From SAR202 cluster bacterium (lineage in GTDB: Bacteria; Chloroflexota; Dehalococcoidia; Lucifugimonadales; UBA826): a stretch of 5,035 nucleotides of DNA. The notes below the pieces were generated by a model that was not told the DNA's origin, did no database searches, and worked only from the letters and a program-made list of their open reading frames with translations. Of this stretch, positions 1 to 5,035 are shown piece by piece (the stretch's first letter is position 1; the number at the start of each line of letters is the position of its first letter). The stretch lies in the NCBI GenBank assembly GCA_009392675.1, contig VFFY01000053.1:1-5035 (forward strand). Direction: 5' to 3'. A program made the translations under genes and the position numbers.

Positions 1-152
1 ATTCTTGTTGAAGAAGGGTATTTTTCTTCAAGTAAACCACTTTCACCGATGTCTTGAATAATCCCATTTTGGATAAGCATTGCTGATTTATACAGAATCA
101 GTCGGTTTAAATTTCCTGTAACAACAGTTGAATCTCGAATCAAATATTTCAT
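1..152 (-). CDS. Amidohydrolase, cytosine deaminase / TRZ-ATZ type (N-terminal 50 codons only)
   Basis: The gene starts with ATG at 152-150 and runs off the left edge, so only 50 residues are visible. They begin MKYLIRDSTVVTG and continue with an AMLIQNGIIQDIG segment (residues 24-36) and an LLEEKYPSS segment (residues 40-48). This matches the N-terminal beta-sandwich of metal-dependent amidohydrolases such as 8-oxoguanine deaminase, cytosine deaminase and the TrzN/AtzA chlorohydrolases, where the pattern is LIRNATVVTG, then VLIEDGRIxxIG, then LxxxYP. The metal-binding HxH and later motifs lie outside the window, so neither activity nor substrate can be judged. Family members are cytosolic and hydrolyse ring amines, amides or halides. 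A GGAGG site sits seven bases before the ATG. The gene follows the aldolase by only 21 bases on the same strand, which implies one transcript. The call of family is fairly safe; the exact enzyme is not. Confidence 0.75.
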   Translation of the reverse strand, partial: MKYLIRDSTVVTGNLNRLILYKSAMLIQNGIIQDIGESGLLEEKYPSSTR

Positions 153-159
153 CGGACAG

Positions 160-164
160 CCTCC
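160..164 (-). promoter_or_regulatory. Ribosome binding site of the amidohydrolase
   Basis: The minus strand reads GGAGG here, seven bases before the ATG at 152. It lies in the 21-base gap after the aldolase stop codon, so the amidohydrolase is probably translated from the same message as the aldolase with its own strong initiation signal. Confidence 0.8.
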
Positions 165-173
165 AAAACAAAG

Positions 174-962
174 CTAATCATTGAGTGAGGATTTTTTTAA
201 CTGATCTTCTACTGATTTTCGAAATGATTCCGCTCCATTTTTCATTAACCCGTGGGAGGCAATAGTTATCAAATTGGCACCGAGTTCTATCAAATCGCTT
301 ACCCTGTTTATCTCAGTTGGAGAATTTCCTCCAACTCCGACCCACTTACCAGACGCTCGTATTTTCGGCACTACCATATCCATTACCTCCCAGATTTCAG
401 CCTGAGAGGCATTCCCCATACTTTGACCAAGGTCGCCGGGAGCAACATGCAAAACATCCACCCCCTCAACTGAGGCAATTTCCTCCACATTTGAGATAGC
501 TTCCACTTCCTCAACCATAGGGATCACCAGAATATTTTCATTTACAAATTTGATGGACTCGTCTCTCGACATACTCACACCGTAATCGTGAGGCCTACCA
601 CCTCCTATCCCCCTGTGTCCTTCGGGGTGGTATCTAGCAGCCTTTGCCACTGCTTCAGCTTGAGATCGGGTATTCACATGAGGAACTATTATTCCTTGTA
701 CCCCTCGGTCTAGAAACCTTAGAATCGTGGAGTCTTCATGGTTGGGAATACGAGCAATAGGAGTTATTCCAAATACCTCTGCTCCCCTGACCATATTTTC
801 AACTTGATCGACGGACATAGAACCGTGTTCGCAATCAATCATAACGAAGTCGTAACCGATGGCTCCAAAAATCTCAACGGTACCCGGAGAGTATTCATGG
901 ATTATGGCTCCGAAGACAGGAAACCCATTTAGGAGTTTTTCTTTAGTGAGGTTTCGTCGCAT
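174..962 (-). CDS. HpcH/HpaI-family class II aldolase
   Basis: This encodes a 262-residue cytosolic enzyme of the HpcH/HpaI aldolase family (usual length about 250-265), which cleaves 2-keto-4-hydroxy acids into pyruvate or a related 2-oxo acid and an aldehyde, using a divalent metal. The barrel motifs are in order: DFVMIDCEHG (38-47) with the catalytic-base His46, ARIPNHED (70-77) with the substrate-binding Arg71, PMVEE (148-152) with metal ligand Glu151, and APGDLGQSMG (174-183) with metal ligand Asp177. The spacings His46-Arg71 (25) and Glu151-Asp177 (26) equal those of E. coli HpaI (His45/Arg70, Glu149/Asp175), so the active site appears intact. I chose ATG at 962 over the adjacent in-frame TTG at 965 because an AGGA site lies about six bases before the ATG. 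The gene lies 94 bases after the monooxygenase stop and 21 bases before the amidohydrolase, suggesting a catabolic operon. The family contains 2-keto-3-deoxy-L-rhamnonate and 4-hydroxy-2-oxoheptanedioate aldolases; the sequence alone does not decide between them. Confidence 0.92.
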   Translation of the reverse strand: MRRNLTKEKLLNGFPVFGAIIHEYSPGTVEIFGAIGYDFVMIDCEHGSMSVDQVENMVRGAEVFGITPIARIPNHEDSTILRFLDRGVQGIIVPHVNTRSQAEAVAKAARYHPEGHRGIGGGRPHDYGVSMSRDESIKFVNENILVIPMVEEVEAISNVEEIASVEGVDVLHVAPGDLGQSMGNASQAEIWEVMDMVVPKIRASGKWVGVGGNSPTEINRVSDLIELGANLITIASHGLMKNGAESFRKSVEDQLKKSSLND

Positions 963-968
963 CAATCT

Positions 969-972
969 TCCT
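969..972 (-). promoter_or_regulatory. Ribosome binding site deciding the aldolase start
   Basis: The minus strand reads AAAGGAAGA across 974-966, with AGGA at 972-969. The gap to ATG at 962 is six bases, but only three to the neighbouring TTG at 965. This spacing favours the ATG and a 262-residue protein. Confidence 0.6.
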
Positions 973-1021
973 TTAATAATGTATTTAAACTGCAGAACTA
1001 AGACCTGATGCTTTCAATCCT

Positions 1022-1036
1022 GCTCAGATAGTGAGC
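1022..1036. other. Small stem-loop between monooxygenase and aldolase genes
   Basis: GCTCA and TGAGC form a perfect five-base-pair stem around a five-base loop, inside the 94-base gap between two genes on the same strand. No T-run follows on either strand, so it is not a typical intrinsic terminator. It could act as a message-processing or stabilising element, or be chance. Confidence 0.25.
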
Positions 1037-1056
1037 CTAAGGCGATACTTTCAGTT

Positions 1057-2718
1057 TCATTGGGTCAAGTTAAGTTCTTTATAACCGCTGGCTGCAACTC
1101 CATCACACCTACTCCTGTAAGAGGCTTGGCTGCCACTGTATCTGGCGATGATTCTGGTTTGCCTACCTTCCAGGTTACTGTTAACTCCAGTCATCCAAGA
1201 ATCCACTTGGTTGGATAAGAGACCTTCCCCTTGTTCTAATACATACTCATACCAACTGGCAACTGCCTCGGAGCTAGCTTCCGCACGAGTCAAGCCTCGT
1301 TCCTTCATATATTGAATTAGATCTGTTATCCATTCCACATTGTATTCAATACTGCGGGGATTGTTCCCCAAGAGTGCGTGAGGTCCCAGTATCATAAATA
1401 GGTTCGGGAAATTATTAATTTGGAGCCCTAGAAAGGTAGACAATTCTTGCTTCCATTGCTCCCTTAAGCTATACCCACCAGTTCCTCTGATGTCGATTCT
1501 GTCATAACTACCTAAAATAGCGTTGAAACCTGTGGCATATATTATGAAGTCGAACTCAAACTCCCTTTCTGTCGTCAATATTCCTTTTTGGGTGACTCTC
1601 TCAATGGGGGTCTCTTTGATATCTATTAGTTGGACATTATCTCGGTTGTAAGATTCATAATATTTAGTCTCTAATGGGACCCGTCTTGTGCCAAATCCAT
1701 GGTCCTTGGGTATCAATTTTTCAGCTACCTGAGGATCATCCACTCGAGTTCGAATCTTGTCGGCTACGAAATCCGACATCGCTTTGTTGGCCTTCGGATC
1801 ACTTAACATATCTTTAAAATTACCCTGCCATATTCCAAATCCCTTACTAGCATATAAATGTTCCCAGAACTCGTATCGCTTCCTTTCAGACACCTCAAAA
1901 GTTCCCCGGGGATCAACCGTATGTAAAAATCCGGCCTGAGTTTGGTCGCACCTATCAAACATCTCTTCGTATCCTGCCCTGATATGACTCATTTCTTCTG
2001 AGGAAATTTGGGAGTTATGAAGAGGTGCACACCAATTTGGGCGTCGCTGGAATACGGTGAGTTGACCAACATTTTTACAAATTTCTTGTATTGCCTGTAC
2101 CCCACTAGCGCCGGTACCAATAATGCCTACTCGCTTGTTTGAAAAATTTACTGGTTTATGGGGCCAACGAGAGGTATGGAAAGAAGGTCCTTCAAAATCT
2201 TCGACACCTTCGATCTTGGGCATTGTTGGCTGAGATAGGAGGCCTACCCCTGCTATCAAAAACCTACTTCTGTACTGCTTCCCGTCACCTAGTGTAATTA
2301 CCCAGCTTCTAGTCAGGTCATCGTAAATGGCTGATTTTACCTCGCTTGAAAATTGAATGTCTTTCAATAAATCAAATTTGGCCGCCACATGTTGAAGGTA
2401 GCGCAAAATTTCGGGCTGGGATGCAAAATGTTCTGACCAATCCCATTCCTCCAGAAGTTCTTGAGAGAATGAGTATGCATAGGAATAACTCTCTGAATCA
2501 AACCTAGCACCAGGATAACGGTTCCAATACCACGTTCCTCCCACCCCTGTACCAGCCTCAAATACCCGGACATTTAAACCAATCTCTCTTAATTTGTATA
2601 ACTGATAAAGACCGGAAATACCTGCACCGATCACTATTGCGTCATAATCAATTTTTATATCTTGAGAGGATTGTTTTGAACCTGTGGCAGACCGCGTCAT
2701 TAGTTTCCCGCCTATCAT
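1057..2718 (-). CDS. Baeyer-Villiger type flavin monooxygenase
   Basis: This encodes a 553-residue class B flavoprotein monooxygenase, close to the length of phenylacetone and cyclohexanone monooxygenases (about 540). Such enzymes use FAD, NADPH and O2 to insert an oxygen next to a ketone, giving an ester or lactone; some oxidise sulfur or nitrogen instead. In order, the protein shows the FAD-binding GAGISG (31-36) ending at Glu54, the type I signature GGTWYWNRYPGARFD (60-74), the Baeyer-Villiger fingerprint FxGxxxHxxxWP (Phe175, Gly177, His181, Trp185, Pro186), the NADPH-binding GTGASG (201-206), and FGTRRVPLETKYYESYN (342-358), where Arg346 aligns with the catalytic arginine. ATGF follows, and the C-terminus ends in the usual Tyr- and Gly-rich tail, so the gene looks complete. 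Pro186 after Trp185 separates it from ordinary FMO-type N- or S-oxygenases. The start at 2718 has AGGG six bases upstream; ATG at 2700 (residue 7), preceded by GGCGGG, is equally possible and fits the promoter better. It heads the minus-strand cluster. The substrate is unknown. Confidence 0.92.
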   Translation of the reverse strand: MIGGKLMTRSATGSKQSSQDIKIDYDAIVIGAGISGLYQLYKLREIGLNVRVFEAGTGVGGTWYWNRYPGARFDSESYSYAYSFSQELLEEWDWSEHFASQPEILRYLQHVAAKFDLLKDIQFSSEVKSAIYDDLTRSWVITLGDGKQYRSRFLIAGVGLLSQPTMPKIEGVEDFEGPSFHTSRWPHKPVNFSNKRVGIIGTGASGVQAIQEICKNVGQLTVFQRRPNWCAPLHNSQISSEEMSHIRAGYEEMFDRCDQTQAGFLHTVDPRGTFEVSERKRYEFWEHLYASKGFGIWQGNFKDMLSDPKANKAMSDFVADKIRTRVDDPQVAEKLIPKDHGFGTRRVPLETKYYESYNRDNVQLIDIKETPIERVTQKGILTTEREFEFDFIIYATGFNAILGSYDRIDIRGTGGYSLREQWKQELSTFLGLQINNFPNLFMILGPHALLGNNPRSIEYNVEWITDLIQYMKERGLTRAEASSEAVASWYEYVLEQGEGLLSNQVDSWMTGVNSNLEGRQTRIIARYSGSQASYRSRCDGVAASGYKELNLTQ

Positions 2719-2729
2719 TAATTTCCCTA

Positions 2730-2759
2730 AATATACCTGTCAGCACACCAACATTTCAA
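2730..2759 (-). promoter_or_regulatory. Candidate sigma-70 promoter of the monooxygenase cluster
   Basis: On the minus strand TTGAAA (2759-2754) is followed after 18 bases by TATATT (2735-2730), a good match to the -35 and -10 boxes. Transcription would start near 2723. That is only about five bases before ATG 2718 and downstream of its AGGG site, so a message from this promoter would use ATG 2700 more naturally. No other promoter of this quality was noticed before the aldolase. Confidence 0.5.
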
Positions 2760-2794
2760 TAATTACGTGCTCAATCAACGATCTTTCATGATCA

Positions 2795-2824
2795 TTTACA
2801 GTATTTTTTTTCAAGTGGCATAAT
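2795..2824 (+). promoter_or_regulatory. Candidate sigma-70 promoter of the phzF-like gene
   Basis: TTTACA (2795-2800) and CATAAT (2819-2824) are separated by 18 bases that include a T-tract. Transcription would start near 2831, leaving a leader of about 34 bases before the ATG at 2865. The promoter lies back to back with the monooxygenase promoter, the two -35 boxes being about 35 bases apart, so one regulator could act on both. Confidence 0.5.
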
Positions 2825-2846
2825 TGACTGATCTAAGAAAGTCCCC

Positions 2847-2851
2847 GGAGG
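2847..2851 (+). promoter_or_regulatory. Ribosome binding site with long spacing before the phzF-like gene
   Basis: GGAGG is the only strong Shine-Dalgarno match before the ATG at 2865, but it lies 13 bases away, longer than the usual 5-9. No in-frame ATG, GTG or TTG lies closer to it, and the protein at 2865 begins exactly where PhzF proteins normally begin, so I keep that start. Confidence 0.5.
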
Positions 2852-2864
2852 TCCTGGTAAGTTT

Positions 2865-3761
2865 ATGGGCTATCGATATTTCATTTGCGATGTTTTTACT
2901 GACGAAAAATTTAGCGGTAACCAATTGGCCGTGTTTCCGGAGGCCCAGGGATTATCCGAGTGGCAAATGCAACACATTGCAAAAGAATTCAATTTTTCTG
3001 AGACCACCTTTGTCTTCCCGTCAGAATTTGGCCACACCAGAAAAGTGAGGATTTACACTCCAAATACAGAAGTACCATTCGCAGGCCATCCCAATATTGG
3101 CACAGCTTTTGCTTTGGCTCAAAGCGGGGAGTTTGGCAATATAGGACAAGGACTCCAGGTAGTCTTTGAGGAGAAGGCTGGTTTGGTTCCTGTCAAGATA
3201 CAGCGAAAACCCACCGGTGATATTTGGTGTGAACTTTCGGCTCCTGAACCTTTATCTATCGGGGCTTCGGTTTCTATATCTCTTGTAGCTTCTGTCCTAT
3301 CATTGGATGAATTGGAGATCCTTACTAGTATTCATCCACCCCAGGTTGCCTCGGTTGGGCTTCCGTTTCTATTCGTTGAAATTTCATCCGTTACCTCCCT
3401 CTTGAAGGCTCAAATAGACGTGGGGAAACTAGAATTTCTTGTTGCAAAGGCAGGGGTTTCATATATCCATCTGTATTGCAGGAACGTCGAGAATTTCGAC
3501 ATAAAAGCAAGAATGTTTGCCCCTCTTGATGGAGTGTTTGAAGATCCCGCTACAGGTAGTGCGAATTGTGCTCTCATTGGCTTATTAAGCCAATATGGAA
3601 GTCCCGACAACTCCAATGAGAATTGGACCATATCTCAGGGCGCAGAAATCGGACGCCCGAGTGTTTTATATGGGAGGACCCAAAAACAGGACGGAAAGGT
3701 TATTGGGGTTTGGATCGGTGGTAATAGTGTTCTCGTGAGCGAAGGGATTTTAAAAATCTAA
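2865..3761 (+). CDS. PhzF-family isomerase/epimerase
   Basis: This encodes a 298-residue protein of the PhzF / diaminopimelate-epimerase-like fold (usual length 260-300), a cofactor-free two-domain enzyme acting by acid-base proton transfer. The start MGYRYFICDVFT and the FSGNQLAVF segment (16-24) are typical. Glu46 in NFSETTFV (43-50) matches the catalytic Glu45 of Pseudomonas PhzF. PFAGHP (71-76) contains the active-site His75, and FEDPATGSAN (225-234) contains Asp227 and Ser232, with the same five-residue spacing as Asp208 and Ser213 of PhzF. All key residues are therefore present and the enzyme is probably active. PhzF itself isomerises trans-2,3-dihydro-3-hydroxyanthranilate in phenazine synthesis, but no other phenazine gene lies nearby. 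Most genomic members are of unknown substrate, so a generic isomerase name is the honest one. It is divergent from the monooxygenase and convergent with the lipid kinase, so it is probably a single-gene transcript. Confidence 0.9.
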   Translation: MGYRYFICDVFTDEKFSGNQLAVFPEAQGLSEWQMQHIAKEFNFSETTFVFPSEFGHTRKVRIYTPNTEVPFAGHPNIGTAFALAQSGEFGNIGQGLQVVFEEKAGLVPVKIQRKPTGDIWCELSAPEPLSIGASVSISLVASVLSLDELEILTSIHPPQVASVGLPFLFVEISSVTSLLKAQIDVGKLEFLVAKAGVSYIHLYCRNVENFDIKARMFAPLDGVFEDPATGSANCALIGLLSQYGSPDNSNENWTISQGAEIGRPSVLYGRTQKQDGKVIGVWIGGNSVLVSEGILKI

Positions 3762-4013
3762 GGTTTCATTTCTCAGTATTTATCTTCTGGTTAATTACTT
3801 TGCAATTGTGGCCTGCTTAAACTTAATTTGGTGAATTTTTCTTCCCAACTATTCCTAAATCGTAAATTTGGGGATGCTCCACATCCACCTTGATTCGAAT
3901 TTGATCACAACAAATGTGCCGCAAACCGAGGAGATATCTACAACAAACATGAATTGGTAACGCTGGGTTAAGATTTGCTATATTAATCTGAGATCTAGGA
4001 AGTACTGCCCTAA
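3762..4013. other. Convergent intergenic gap, no gene or clear terminator
   Basis: This 252-base AT-rich gap lies between the ends of the phzF-like gene and the lipid kinase gene. Convergent genes usually need terminators here, but I see no GC-rich hairpin followed by a T-run. The best hairpin is GGATG/CATCC around a five-base loop (3872-3886), without a T-run. The longest reading frame checked is a 31-codon frame lacking a ribosome binding site. Confidence 0.6.
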
Positions 4014-4901
4014 TTATGCAAATATCTTGATCGCATGTTTCAAAACCCTGACATCCACAGGAGTAGTACCAACTAATTCTCCATCTATGTTTAAGGTATC
4101 CTTTGTTTCGGGATGAAGGGAAAAACTGGAAGCCTGATAGTAGGTGACCTCCGGTTCATCGATGTGGGTGCCATCAAAAAGTTTAGGTAGAACCGAAAAG
4201 AGTCTTTTTCGGGTTATGTTTCCGTCTACCACGATGAGATCTATAAGCCCGTCACTCAGATCTGCGGACGGAGCCATTTTCATTCCTTTTCCTATGTGCA
4301 CGGAGTTGCATGCGACTATAAAAGTAAACTGCTTATATATTGTTTCCTGATCCACAACTAGCCGGGCTCGCCGGCTTTTTCTCAGGAATATTTCAATAAT
4401 ACTTGAAATCGTATAACGTCTTGGACCCAACCAACGCAGTGTTTCTGATCGTTTCCCGACATCCGTTACAAGACCCCAGCCAATCAAGTTAATTGAATAT
4501 CTTACAACTTGATTCATTTTAATCTGGGCCACATCTATGGAGCGAGTGTCTCCTGCAGCTATTGCTTTGGCAGCTTGTATTGGATCCGTGAGGCCCAGGT
4601 CATGAAGTACAGAATTTCCTGACCCGGCTGGGATTACACCTATCGGAATTACTTTTCCGTCAATGCGATTAAGAACCCCATTGACTACCTCATGGAAAGT
4701 TCCGTCACCTCCCACTAACAATAAGCCATCGTAAATATCTAAATCTAACGACGCCGCAAGCTCTCTGGCGTGCCCGGGGAATTCTGTATTTATTATGGAC
4801 AGTTCAATGCCAGCTAAATTAAAAATTGGGGCAACAAGATCTAGAATCTGGCGGCCTTTCTTTTTTCCGCTATGAGGATTGACAATTAGGACAAATTTTA
4901 T
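4014..4901 (-). CDS. Diacylglycerol/sphingosine kinase-family lipid kinase (apparent ATA start)
   Basis: This encodes about 295 residues of the DAGK catalytic family (YegS, DgkB and sphingosine kinase relatives, about 290-310), which transfer phosphate from ATP to a lipid hydroxyl at the inner membrane face. In order: KFVLIVNPHSG (2-12, the family's N-terminal NPxSG), LLLVGGDGTFHE (60-71, nucleotide-binding GGDGT), PAGSGN (91-96), GKGMKMAPSADLSDG in the C-terminal domain, and NIDGE (271-275) with the acidic residues that complete the active site. No membrane segment is evident. The frame between TAA at 4916-4914 and residue 61 has no ATG, GTG or TTG. ATA at 4901-4899 lies eight bases after AAGAGG and gives exactly the expected N-terminus, so I place the start there. 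The first usual start codon, TTG at 4721, would remove the first 60 residues including NPxSG and leave a protein beginning next to GGDGT. An ATG lost by mutation or sequence error is the main alternative. The lipid substrate is unknown. Confidence 0.85.
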   Translation of the reverse strand: MKFVLIVNPHSGKKKGRQILDLVAPIFNLAGIELSIINTEFPGHARELAASLDLDIYDGLLLVGGDGTFHEVVNGVLNRIDGKVIPIGVIPAGSGNSVLHDLGLTDPIQAAKAIAAGDTRSIDVAQIKMNQVVRYSINLIGWGLVTDVGKRSETLRWLGPRRYTISSIIEIFLRKSRRARLVVDQETIYKQFTFIVACNSVHIGKGMKMAPSADLSDGLIDLIVVDGNITRKRLFSVLPKLFDGTHIDEPEVTYYQASSFSLHPETKDTLNIDGELVGTTPVDVRVLKHAIKIFA

Positions 4902-4909
4902 TGGAGTAA

Positions 4910-4915
4910 CCTCTT
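4910..4915 (-). promoter_or_regulatory. Ribosome binding site of the lipid kinase
   Basis: The minus strand reads AAGAGG, overlapping an in-frame TAA stop at 4916-4914 and lying eight bases before the ATA at 4901. It supports initiation at that codon rather than at a point inside the kinase domain. Confidence 0.55.
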
Positions 4916-4916
4916 A

Positions 4917-5035
4917 CAGTGAATATAATAATGGAACCGAGTCCAATTATCTTAAATTAAAAAGGTAAGTAGATACTATCTACTCACGTGTTCTTGATAA
5001 CCCAAAAGTATTGCCCGTTTTAACTGCTATTTAGA
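4917..5035. other. Non-coding right end upstream of the lipid kinase
   Basis: No gene is supported here. The minus strand carries a -10-like TATTATATT stretch (around 4924-4932), but I find no -35 box at proper spacing, so a kinase promoter is not established. Stops occur early in all three minus frames from the right edge. A palindrome within it is listed separately. Confidence 0.5.
4965..4987. repeat. Near-perfect 23-base palindrome, possible operator
   Basis: AGTAGATA and TATCTACT form perfect eight-base arms around a single C at 4976. After one mismatch the symmetry resumes with GT and AC, giving eleven-base arms with one mismatch. No T-run follows on either strand, which argues against a terminator. 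The size and symmetry resemble binding sites of dimeric repressors. It lies about 64 bases before the apparent kinase start and could also serve a gene beyond the right edge. Confidence 0.5.

Noticed and set aside
963..965. TTG as aldolase start
   Set aside because: It is adjacent to an ATG that has better spacing to the AGGA ribosome binding site.
3872..3886. GGATG/CATCC hairpin as a terminator between the convergent genes
   Set aside because: The stem has only five pairs and no T-run follows on either strand.
3855..3950. 31-codon minus-strand frame beginning MFVVDISS in the convergent gap
   Set aside because: It has no ribosome binding site, no recognisable motif, and is short enough to occur by chance.
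4144..4350. Plus-strand frame inside the lipid kinase gene
   Set aside because: It is antisense to conserved kinase sequence and shows no family features of its own; the same holds for the short plus-strand frames opposite the aldolase and the monooxygenase.
4014..4721. Lipid kinase starting at TTG 4721 (235 residues)
   Set aside because: This start lies next to the GGDGT motif inside the kinase domain and omits the conserved N-terminal NPxSG stretch, which is readable in the same frame just upstream.
4917..4946. TTG-initiated peptide just upstream of the lipid kinase, in the same frame and ending at the TAA
   Set aside because: It is only ten codons long with no ribosome binding site; a stop-codon readthrough into the kinase is less simple than initiation after AAGAGG.

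Overview
The window is bacterial DNA, moderately AT-rich, with tightly packed genes and Shine-Dalgarno-type ribosome binding sites. It holds five metabolic genes, one of them cut by the left edge. There are no RNA genes, mobile elements, CRISPR arrays or phage genes that I can support. The lineage cannot be fixed from the sequence. A flavin monooxygenase next to an HpcH/HpaI aldolase and an amidohydrolase would suit a heterotroph that breaks down varied organic compounds, for example a marine or soil bacterium, but that is only an impression.

Left part (1-2718, all on the minus strand). Read in the direction of transcription, the order is a Baeyer-Villiger type flavin monooxygenase (2718-1057), an HpcH/HpaI-family aldolase (962-174) and the first 50 codons of an amidohydrolase of the cytosine deaminase / TRZ-ATZ type (152 to the left edge). 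The gaps are 94 and 21 bases, so the last two genes, and probably all three, are co-transcribed. Together they look like a small catabolic set: oxygen insertion next to a ketone, hydrolysis of a C-N or C-Cl bond or a related step, and retro-aldol cleavage releasing pyruvate or a similar fragment. The substrate and the order of steps are not shown by the sequence.

Middle (2719-3761). A compact divergent promoter region of about 146 bases separates the monooxygenase from a plus-strand PhzF-family isomerase/epimerase (2865-3761) that keeps its active-site residues. No other phenazine gene is present, so it is best read as an orphan PhzF-like protein of unknown substrate.

Right part (3762-5035). 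After a convergent gap of 252 bases without an obvious terminator comes a minus-strand lipid kinase of the diacylglycerol/sphingosine kinase family. Its conserved N-terminus can be read only by extending the frame upstream of any ATG, GTG or TTG. The best-placed start is an ATA codon at 4901-4899, eight bases after an AAGAGG ribosome binding site. This is the most unusual feature of the window: either a rare AUA start or a start codon lost by mutation or sequence error. Further right is a non-coding stretch with a near-perfect 23-base palindrome that could be an operator.

I did not find a convincing new biological system. The genes belong to known families, and the points worth checking are the AUA start, the palindrome, the monooxygenase start choice and the three-gene cluster.
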